A stretch of DNA of 7,169 nucleotides, taken from an uncultured Clostridia bacterium (lineage in GTDB: Bacteria > Bacillota_A > Clostridia > Christensenellales > Borkfalkiaceae). Below the pieces are notes generated by a model. It worked only from the letters and a program-made list of their open reading frames with translations. It searched no databases and had not been told where the DNA came from. Shown one piece after another: positions 1 through 4,954 of this stretch. Position 1 is the first letter of the stretch. Each line of letters begins with the position of its first letter. A program made the position numbers and the translations under genes. The stretch lies in assembly GCA_934292955.1 (NCBI GenBank), contig CAKQXZ010000097.1:1-7169 (forward strand). Direction: 5' to 3'.

Positions 1-84
1 GGCAAGATAGGGTATCAGGTGGAGCTTTCGCTGCACGACTTAAAAACGATAGTCGCTTTCTATCTGAAGAGCATAACCGATTAA
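1..84 (+). CDS. 3' end of an unidentified plus-strand gene (partial)
   Basis: Frame 1 is open from the window edge for 27 codons and ends at TAA 82-84. The visible tail has an alternating polar and hydrophobic pattern typical of a real protein C-terminus, ending in LKSITD. It is too short to assign a family. Frame 3 is also open over the same stretch, to TAA 135-137, but it uses several rarer codons (AGG, CTA, CGA) and reads less like a folded protein, so frame 1 is preferred. The gene would converge on the DUF4363 gene that ends at 174. The 90-bp gap between them (85-173) shows no clear hairpin plus T-tract terminator. The function is unknown. Confidence 0.4.
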   Translation, partial: GKIGYQVELSLHDLKTIVAFYLKSITD

Positions 85-173
85 GCTGTTACGGAGTCTG
101 TTTGCTTGAAAGCGACGTCGAAAATTTTGAAGTCTAAGAATATCAAGATAATACCTTTGTGTGCGAAATTTGA

Positions 174-551
174 TTAGAAAATATTTTCAAGACGGATAAG
201 GTATGTTTCGGGAATTTGTTTTGCAAGTCCTTTAAGAACGACGATTTTAGTTATCGCTTCGTCTAATTTACCGTTTTCCGTAAACGCAACGGTTTCACCA
301 AGCCATAAATCTATTTCTTTAATATCTGCATGCGGAACCCACACATGCAGACTTTTTTTCTTTTCAAGCCAAAAATTCCTTAGTGCTTTTGTATCTTCGA
401 CCGAAACGTTATTATCTTTTAATTTGATTTCGGTCTGTTCAAGGTAGGAGTAGAATGTATCGAAAGTATCGTGTACTTCGCGATATTCTCCGTATGAACA
501 CACCGCAAGCACTAAAATAGAAGCGACAATCGTTACTATTGTTTTTGTCAT
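174..551 (-). CDS. DUF4363 family membrane-anchored protein
   Basis: This 125-residue protein has one N-terminal hydrophobic segment (about residues 4-19), followed by a soluble, mostly helical, charged domain. The layout suggests a signal-anchored protein with its domain outside the membrane. The pattern around the central Trp residues (NFWLEKKKSLHVWVPH) and the downstream acidic and helical stretch match the DUF4363 family as I know it; the biochemical role of that family is not established. Cys18 lies at the end of the hydrophobic segment but is preceded by Val, so it is not a good lipobox. The start codon overlaps the stop of the upstream DUF421 gene by 4 bp (ATGA). A GGGAGA ribosome site on the minus strand (561-566) lies 9 nt before it, so the two are probably co-translated. 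Family call is fairly sure; function unknown. Confidence 0.75.
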   Translation of the reverse strand: MTKTIVTIVASILVLAVCSYGEYREVHDTFDTFYSYLEQTEIKLKDNNVSVEDTKALRNFWLEKKKSLHVWVPHADIKEIDLWLGETVAFTENGKLDEAITKIVVLKGLAKQIPETYLIRLENIF

Positions 552-1222
552 TGGCTTTTCTCTCCCAAGTGTAATATTTTGAATTTTTCTTTTCTTCTTT
601 TCAAGTATATTTTTCCGTTTTCATCTAATGTGAGAACTTCCGCTTCTGAAATTTTTTTAAGATCATCTTTGATAAAATTCCGTAATTCATCACAAGTTAT
701 GCCCCTTTTTTCGAAATTTTCTTTCAAAGGTTTGCCATCGTTTATCATAAGCAGCGGAACAGAAGGTACCGTGTCGCGTTCGGGATTTTCAAGCGCGCTT
801 AACTTTCCGTTGCTTTCGAAAATGGCATACCTAAGATCGTCAAGCGAAAAATATCCGAGTGAGCGCATCGCTTCGATAAGGTCTTCTACGCCCATATTAT
901 TCTTTTTTAATTCGGTCAGATCAACGCCGTCTGGAGTAAGCACCATCGACGGCTTACCGCTTATAAGAAATTTCAACGTTTTTCCCGAGCGTTCGATAAG
1001 CGACATTATCTGATGAAGAATAAAGACCGCCAAAACCGAAATCAAGCCGTAAGACAAGGGAATCGATACGTCGGTCATCGGAACGCAGGCAAGTTCCGCT
1101 ATAAGCAGCGTAATAATGAATTCGAATGGTTGCATTTCGCCGATCTGCCTTTTACCCATGAGTCGCATTACAACAAGAAGCGCAACGTACAAAATTACGG
1201 CGCGCGTAAATATTATCAGCAT
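548..1222 (-). CDS. DUF421 (YetF/YrbG-like) membrane protein
   Basis: This 224-residue protein has three N-terminal membrane spans (about residues 3-19, 33-48 and 56-76) and a cytoplasmic C-terminal domain. The conserved DUF421 signature is visible in the first loop and second span (MGKRQIGEMQPFEFIITLL, residues 22-40). The C-terminal part contains the family's repeated small domain around GVEDLIEAMRSLGYFSLDDL and a second lobe near residues 150-185. B. subtilis members of this family have been linked to the spore and cell envelope, but the molecular function is unclear. The start at 1222 is chosen because later Met codons would remove the first span. No ribosome binding site is visible upstream. 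The gene is first in a minus-strand operon with DUF4363 and is divergent from the YlmC/YmxH gene, with 74 bp between the two starts. Confidence 0.85.
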   Translation of the reverse strand: MLIIFTRAVILYVALLVVMRLMGKRQIGEMQPFEFIITLLIAELACVPMTDVSIPLSYGLISVLAVFILHQIMSLIERSGKTLKFLISGKPSMVLTPDGVDLTELKKNNMGVEDLIEAMRSLGYFSLDDLRYAIFESNGKLSALENPERDTVPSVPLLMINDGKPLKENFEKRGITCDELRNFIKDDLKKISEAEVLTLDENGKIYLKRRKEKFKILHLGEKSQ

Positions 1223-1296
1223 ATGCCAATATTATGCGCAACCGTGGAAAGCATATTCTTATTTGTAACGGAATAAGATTCATAAGGGAAGTATTT

Positions 1297-1554
1297 ATGG
1301 ATTACTCATTCAAAGATCTTAAAAAAAAGACGGTGATAAACGTCGCGGACGGAAGTAAAATCGGGAAAATAAGCGATGTTACCGTAAGTTTTCCGAATAA
1401 CTGTCTTGTAAGTTTTACGGTAAGTCCGTCATTCTGTCTGTCGGCGCAGGATAAACAGGAAATCAGTCCTTGCGATATCGACAAAATCGGCGAAGACGCC
1501 ATACTTGTGAAAAAACGTATAAAAGTACGCGACGAATGCGACGACGAAGAATAG
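1297..1554 (+). CDS. ylmC: YlmC/YmxH family PRC-barrel protein (sporulation-associated)
   Basis: This 85-residue protein has the PRC-barrel pattern of the YlmC/YmxH family. It opens with a short beta region around FKDLKKKTVINVADGSKIGK (residues 5-24), where the VADG..IG..SD motif is the family hallmark. A hydrophobic strand follows, and near residue 65 there is a second conserved strand, DIDKIGEDAILV. The tail is very acidic (DECDDEE). Members of the family are found in spore-forming Firmicutes and are annotated as sporulation proteins, but their mechanism is unknown. The start at 1297 is preferred over an upstream in-frame ATG at 1234 because the family begins at this point and a purine-rich AAGGGAAG site (1284-1291) lies at normal spacing. 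The gene stands alone: divergent from DUF421 and separated by 112 bp with a promoter from minD. Confidence 0.75.
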   Translation: MDYSFKDLKKKTVINVADGSKIGKISDVTVSFPNNCLVSFTVSPSFCLSAQDKQEISPCDIDKIGEDAILVKKRIKVRDECDDEE

Positions 1555-1568
1555 TTTTTCGTCCGTAT

Positions 1569-1622
1569 TCGACAGAAAAATCGTAAACCCGTTATAAAAC
1601 GATATTCTGCTTGCGTTATAAT
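1569..1622 (+). promoter_or_regulatory. Candidate sigma-A promoter(s) for the minD operon
   Basis: The 112-bp gap before minD contains TCGACA (1569-1574) and TATAAA (1593-1598) separated by 18 bp, each one mismatch from consensus. A perfect TATAAT lies further down at 1617-1622, but with no good -35 box at normal distance. Either would give a leader of roughly 35-60 nt carrying the ACGGAG ribosome site at 1655-1660, 6 nt before the minD ATG. This is pattern evidence only. Confidence 0.5.
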
Positions 1623-1666
1623 ATGATTCTAAAACAGATGATTTATATAGCGTTACGGAGTTAATT

Positions 1667-2452
1667 ATGGGTGAAACGATTGTGGTAACATCGGGAAAAG
1701 GCGGCGTTGGAAAAACAACCGTTGCCGCGTATCTCGGGGCTAAACTTGCGGCAAAAGGGAAACGCACGATTGTATGCGATCTTGATTTCGGACTGAATAA
1801 TCTCGATATAGTAATGGGGACGGAAAAAAACATTCAGTTCGATATTACAGACGTGCTTGAAGGGCGATGCCGCGCAAGTCAGTCGCTTGTGCCGTGCGCA
1901 GTTAAAAATCTTTACATGATTTCATCGGCGCACGCGGCTGGCGGAAATGCCGTTAACGGAAAAAATATACGAAATCTGTTTGACGGATTAAAAGCAAACT
2001 TCGAATACGTTCTTCTTGATTGCCCTGCAGGGCTTGACGTTGGTTTTCATCGAGCCGTGCAAGCATCCGACAGCGCGATTATAGTAGTAACGCCGTCGCT
2101 TTCTTCCGTGCGCGACGCAGACAAAACTCTTTCCGTATTGAGAAGTTACGATCTGAAAAAAATATATACGGTCGTAAACATGGTACGCGGAGACCTTTCA
2201 ATAGAAGGATTAACGCTCGGCGTGAACGATATCGGTGCCATTCTGAAAACAACCGTCGCCGGAGTAATTCCTTACGACGATTATATTATCACGTCCGAAA
2301 ACTGCTTGTTATCGGATAATACAGTTGCGGGAAGGTGTTTCAAACGGCTCGCTACCGCCGTATCGGGCGGAAAAATCAGATTATTCGATCCCGAAAAAGA
2401 ATATTCGGGGTTTTCGGGAAGTATAAGAAGGAGCCTTAAAAAAGTATTATGA
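1667..2452 (+). CDS. minD: Septum site-determining ATPase MinD
   Basis: MinD is a membrane-bound P-loop ATPase that positions the division site with MinC and, where present, MinE. This 261-residue protein has the deviant Walker A motif GKGGVGKTT (residues 10-18, signature Lys11 and catalytic Lys16), switch I CDLDFGLNNLD (37-47, Asp40), and the Walker B/switch II segment LLDCPAG (116-122, Asp118). It also shows the later TVVN and GVIPYDD motifs. The last ten residues (SIRRSLKKVL) fit a C-terminal amphipathic membrane-targeting helix, with basic residues alternating with Ile, Leu and Val. Length is as expected. The ATG at 1667 has an ACGGAG site 6 nt upstream. The stop overlaps the start of the MinE-like gene by 4 bp, which supports MinD over a generic ParA or FlhG. 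Unusually, no minC lies upstream; a YlmC/YmxH gene and a promoter do. Confidence 0.9.
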   Translation: MGETIVVTSGKGGVGKTTVAAYLGAKLAAKGKRTIVCDLDFGLNNLDIVMGTEKNIQFDITDVLEGRCRASQSLVPCAVKNLYMISSAHAAGGNAVNGKNIRNLFDGLKANFEYVLLDCPAGLDVGFHRAVQASDSAIIVVTPSLSSVRDADKTLSVLRSYDLKKIYTVVNMVRGDLSIEGLTLGVNDIGAILKTTVAGVIPYDDYIITSENCLLSDNTVAGRCFKRLATAVSGGKIRLFDPEKEYSGFSGSIRRSLKKVL

Positions 2453-2682
2453 AAAACTCGAACGATCGGCTTAAACGTGCCTGCGAACTTATCAAATCTG
2501 ATCGGATAGGCGTATCGACCGGAATCGAAAAGACGGTTTCACGCGAAGTAGCGGTTGCCTTATCGGATTTTTTCGCATTGTCTTGCGAACCTGAAGTACA
2601 AATTTCGGCGAATGAAACAGGTTTTGACATCGTTATTAAAGCAACGGCAAAATCGGTAAAAAGTTTTCGTTCGGTTAACTGA
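2449..2682 (+). CDS. minE: MinE-like division topological specificity factor, short N-terminus
   Basis: This 77-residue protein fits MinE by position and pattern. It opens with the contact-helix sequence NDRLKRACELIKSDR, which lines up with the MinE stretch AKERLQIIVAERRR. A long helix (about residues 28-45) and a final pair of strands (about 48-68) follow, as in the MinE dimerisation domain. MinE stimulates MinD ATP hydrolysis and drives pole-to-pole or static patterning. The usual first dozen or so hydrophobic and basic residues, which form the membrane-targeting segment, are absent. An in-frame stop at 2437-2439 rules out a longer start, and the ATG overlaps the minD stop. The AAGGAG at 2428-2433 is the best ribosome site, although the 15-nt spacing is long. 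Sequence identity to textbook MinE is low, so the call rests partly on context. Confidence 0.68.
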   Translation: MKNSNDRLKRACELIKSDRIGVSTGIEKTVSREVAVALSDFFALSCEPEVQISANETGFDIVIKATAKSVKSFRSVN

Positions 2683-2683
2683 C

Positions 2684-3466
2684 ATGCGTAATTTGTTTTT
2701 CGAACTCAAAAGCGGAATTATCGCCTTTTACAGCTTTATTTCCGAAAAACGTGCAACAACCTTTGCAGGCGGACTCGCTTACTTCTTTTTTGCGGGTTTG
2801 GTGCCTTTTGTGGGTATTCTGACGCTTTCTACCAATTTTTTCGGTATAGACGACAAATTGGTTAAAGATCTGTTTCAAAGCGAGTTGTTATCGGTCTATT
2901 TTGAAAAACTGCGACTTGAAGGTGTAAGTCGTACGGGAACATGGATTATGGTGCTGACGGGTGCATATTCGGCGACAAATTTTTATTTTCATCTGATCAG
3001 AACAGGCGAGTGTATTTACGGAAAAAAACGCGGGAAAGGCGTGTGGAAGCGCGTTTTGTCTTTCATTTATCTTTTTGCCGTTCAGATTCTTATGATTTGC
3101 GTTCTTGCAGTTGAACTTGCCGGTCGAAAAATTCTCGGTTTTTTTGGATTTTCGGCTGTTGTCGTGGAAATAATGCAGTTTGCCGTAAGCGTTGCGTTCA
3201 ATATAACGCTTTCGCTTATTCTGCACATATTCGCCGCGCCGTCTGGCAACAAAAACTTAAAAAAGGTGGGAGCGGGCGTATTATTGACGTTTATATATTG
3301 GGAGTTATGTAATTTATTTTTCAATATTTATCGCTCGATAAAGCCTGAAAACGAATTCGGTTTTACTTTAATTGCCGTGTTTTTGTTGTATTTATATTTC
3401 ATTATGCGCGGCTTAACATACGGTATGGCGAGAAACTCCTTTAATGATAACGAAAGCCTGTCATAA
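2684..3466 (+). CDS. YihY/virulence factor BrkB family membrane protein
   Basis: This 260-residue integral membrane protein has about six hydrophobic spans, near residues 27-50, 86-105, 124-145, 157-184, 193-215 and 225-245. The order and spacing match the YihY/BrkB (UPF0761) family, including the early FAGGLAYFFFAGLVPF region (27-42). Members were once misannotated as RNase BN; their true function is unsettled. The length is slightly short for the family, and the C-terminal tail is short and polar. The start lies 1 bp after the MinE-like stop and has no convincing ribosome site, so translation is probably coupled to the upstream gene. Membership in the minD-minE transcript is an inference from this spacing. 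No terminator is evident in the 59 bp after its stop. Confidence 0.85.
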   Translation: MRNLFFELKSGIIAFYSFISEKRATTFAGGLAYFFFAGLVPFVGILTLSTNFFGIDDKLVKDLFQSELLSVYFEKLRLEGVSRTGTWIMVLTGAYSATNFYFHLIRTGECIYGKKRGKGVWKRVLSFIYLFAVQILMICVLAVELAGRKILGFFGFSAVVVEIMQFAVSVAFNITLSLILHIFAAPSGNKNLKKVGAGVLLTFIYWELCNLFFNIYRSIKPENEFGFTLIAVFLLYLYFIMRGLTYGMARNSFNDNESLS

Positions 3467-3489
3467 ATCTTCATCGCGATACAAAATCG

Positions 3490-3521
3490 TTGACAAAATC
3501 TGTCGTATAATATAATATAAT
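3490..3521 (+). promoter_or_regulatory. Strong sigma-A-like promoter for the tsaE-tsaB-rimI-murF operon
   Basis: A perfect TTGACA (3490-3495) is followed by the tract TATAATATAATATAAT (3506-3521), which contains three overlapping TATAAT boxes. The middle box (3511-3516) gives a 15-bp spacer and the last (3516-3521) a 20-bp spacer, so neither is ideal. Transcription would begin at or just before the tsaE ATG at 3526. A short inverted repeat (GACA 3492-3495, TGTC 3501-3504) and a direct repeat ACAAAATC (3481-3488 and 3493-3500) overlap the -35 region and could be an operator or chance. Confidence 0.65.
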
Positions 3522-3525
3522 CTGT

Positions 3526-3939
3526 ATGAAATATGTCAGTAACAGTGCGGAAGATACGATTGAAATTGCAAAATCTTTTGCAAAAAATCTTAAAAAAGGA
3601 TCGATTGTTCTGCTTTCGGGCGAAATGGGGGCGGGTAAGACCGTTTTTGTTAAAGGTATGGCTGCGGGGCTTGGAATAAACGCTTTAGTCACAAGCCCGA
3701 CATACGCCTATATGAACGATTACGACGGCAAACTATATCATTACGATTGTTATCGTTTACAGAGCGGAGAAGACGCCGAAAGTCTTGGATTAACAGATTA
3801 TTTTTACGCCGGCGGAATATGTGTTATCGAATGGAGTGAAAATATTTCGGACGTTATTCCCGAAAAGACGATAAACGTTTCAATAGTTAAGACGGGCGAA
3901 GAACAAAGGAGTATAGAAATTGAAATACCTTGCGATTGA
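3526..3939 (+). CDS. tsaE: tRNA threonylcarbamoyladenosine biosynthesis ATPase TsaE
   Basis: TsaE is the ATPase of the bacterial complex (TsaB, TsaD, TsaE) that makes t6A at position 37 of ANN-decoding tRNAs. The 137-residue protein is of normal length. It shows the P-loop GEMGAGKT (residues 32-39, Lys38 and Thr39), the SPTYAYMNDY motif (57-66), the HYDCYRL motif (72-78) and IEWSEN (101-106), which together are diagnostic. No Shine-Dalgarno sequence precedes the ATG, and the promoter's -10 boxes end 5-10 nt upstream. The mRNA is therefore probably leaderless or nearly so. The next Met is beyond the first strand and helix, so this start is well supported. The 3' end overlaps tsaB by 20 bp. Confidence 0.93.
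   Translation: MKYVSNSAEDTIEIAKSFAKNLKKGSIVLLSGEMGAGKTVFVKGMAAGLGINALVTSPTYAYMNDYDGKLYHYDCYRLQSGEDAESLGLTDYFYAGGICVIEWSENISDVIPEKTINVSIVKTGEEQRSIEIEIPCD
3905..3911 (+). promoter_or_regulatory. Ribosome binding site fixing the TTG start of tsaB
   Basis: AAAGGAG lies 8 nt before the TTG at 3920 and within the end of tsaE. It is the best Shine-Dalgarno match near this junction and supports the non-ATG start. Confidence 0.8.
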
Positions 3940-4531
3940 TACAAGCGGCGATCTTATAGTAGTCGCTTATAACGGCGATAAAAAAGCCGTGAGATATCTG
4001 AAAGGATGTACGGCTCAGCATTCGTTAACATTGATGCCGGATATCGAAGAAGTAATTCTCGAAACGGAGGTAAATCTTAACGATTTCGATTTCTACGCAG
4101 TAGTTACCGGCCCCGGTTCATTCACCGGGATAAGAATAGGCATATCGACAATAAAAGCTTTGTGTTTTGCCTGTAACAAAAAAGTTTTGCCTTTAACCGC
4201 ATTTGATTGTCTTGCATACGATAATAATGCACCCGAAAAGGCTTTTTGCATTATAGACGCAAATCATGGCAATTATTATTGCGCGGCATACATAAAAAAG
4301 CAACTCGTTTTGCCGCCGTGTTTTATGACCGAAGGCGTAATAAAACAAAAATCGGAAGGTTTTACGATAGTCGCAAGCAAAGACGTTCCTTTTGCCGACG
4401 CTTTTACGGCGAATATAGAGCAAGGACTTGAAAACGCCGTTATCGCATTGAAAAATAATGTTTCCGAATACGAAAACATTGCCCCTTTATACGTTAAAAA
4501 AAGTCAGGCGGAAGAAGAATCGTGCAAATAA
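3920..4531 (+). CDS. tsaB: tRNA threonylcarbamoyladenosine biosynthesis protein TsaB
   Basis: TsaB is the inactive ASKHA-fold partner of TsaD in t6A synthesis; it scaffolds the TsaB-TsaD-TsaE complex. The 203-residue product begins with the LAIDTSG strand (residues 4-10) and has the AQHSLTLMPDI region (32-42). It carries the highly diagnostic TGPGSFTGIRIG motif (63-74). The C-terminal lobe is more divergent and ends in a polar tail. The start is TTG at 3920, fixed by an AAAGGAG site 8 nt upstream and by the start of the conserved first strand. It overlaps tsaE by 20 bp and rimI by 10 bp. The TsaE-TsaB-RimI gene order is common in Firmicutes. TsaD, which usually follows, is not in the window. 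Confidence 0.92.
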   Translation: MKYLAIDTSGDLIVVAYNGDKKAVRYLKGCTAQHSLTLMPDIEEVILETEVNLNDFDFYAVVTGPGSFTGIRIGISTIKALCFACNKKVLPLTAFDCLAYDNNAPEKAFCIIDANHGNYYCAAYIKKQLVLPPCFMTEGVIKQKSEGFTIVASKDVPFADAFTANIEQGLENAVIALKNNVSEYENIAPLYVKKSQAEEESCK

Positions 4532-4953
4532 GAAAATGGCTTGCCGCCGACAATAAGGCTATATCCGAACTCGAAAAGTTATGCTTTGCTTACCCTTGGA
4601 GCGAAGAAATGATTATTGAAACCGCTTCAAACGATAATTTTTCGGGTTTTGTCGTTATAGAAGACGAAAAGGTTGTGGGGTATGCGGGTGCAGTTTACGC
4701 CGCCGATACGGCTGATATCGCTTTAGTTGCGGTTTCACCCGATTATCTTCGCCGCGGTTACGGGTACGCGCTCGTTTGCAGGCTTTCGGAAGAATTGTTT
4801 TCTACAGGAATCGAAAACATTTTTCTTGAAGTGCGAGCAAGTAACAGCCCAGCATTCGGATTATACCGAAAGTGCGGTTTTATACCCGTCGGCATAAGAA
4901 AAAAATATTATGAAAATGCAGAAGACGCGATAGTTATGTTGAAGAAAAGATAA
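4522..4953 (+). CDS. rimI: RimI-type GNAT N-terminal acetyltransferase
   Basis: RimI acetylates the N-terminal alpha-amino group of ribosomal protein S18 in enteric bacteria, and homologues in other groups act on further substrates. This 143-residue protein is a complete GNAT. The acetyl-CoA binding segment VAVSPDYLRRGYGYAL spans residues 69-84, with the pyrophosphate loop RRGYG at 77-81. The catalytic region LEVRASNSPAFGLYRKCGF (102-120) contains Glu103 and Tyr115, which correspond to the general base and acid proposed for RimI. The C-terminal KYY and DAIVML pattern is also typical of RimI. The start is GTG at 4522, inside the end of tsaB, with only a weak purine-rich stretch (GGAAGAAG) before it. 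The gene ends 1 bp before the hydrolase start. Confidence 0.9.
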   Translation: MQIRKWLAADNKAISELEKLCFAYPWSEEMIIETASNDNFSGFVVIEDEKVVGYAGAVYAADTADIALVAVSPDYLRRGYGYALVCRLSEELFSTGIENIFLEVRASNSPAFGLYRKCGFIPVGIRKKYYENAEDAIVMLKKR

Positions 4954-4954
4954 G

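Noticed and set aside
113..128. CGACGTCG palindrome followed by AAAATTTT, considered as a terminator for the convergent genes
   Set aside because: The palindrome has no loop and the T-run is only four bases, so it does not form a convincing intrinsic terminator on either strand.
3..137. Frame 3 open from the window edge to 137 as the upstream gene end
   Set aside because: It competes with frame 1 (stop at 84), uses rarer codons and looks less protein-like. The choice remains uncertain.
489..551. Lipoprotein signal at Cys18 of the DUF4363 protein
   Set aside because: The residue before Cys is Val, which does not fit the lipobox; a signal anchor is the simpler reading.
579..1013. Plus-strand open frame of 144 codons antisense to the DUF421 gene
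   Set aside because: The minus strand encodes a clear DUF421 protein here. The plus-strand product is Ser- and Phe-rich with no domain pattern, as expected for the reverse of a coding frame.
1555..1583. Imperfect inverted repeat (TTTTTCGTC with GACAGAAAAA) after the YlmC/YmxH gene, considered as a terminator
   Set aside because: The stem is AT-rich with a bulge, and it overlaps the candidate -35 box of minD; too weak to call.
1429..1833. Minus-strand open frame of 134 codons across the start of minD
   Set aside because: It overlaps the minD P-loop region and its promoter and shows no protein-like pattern.
4112..4129. CCCGG / CCGGG inverted repeat that could be a hairpin
   Set aside because: It encodes the conserved GPGSFTG motif of TsaB, so the pairing follows from the codons, and no T-tract follows.
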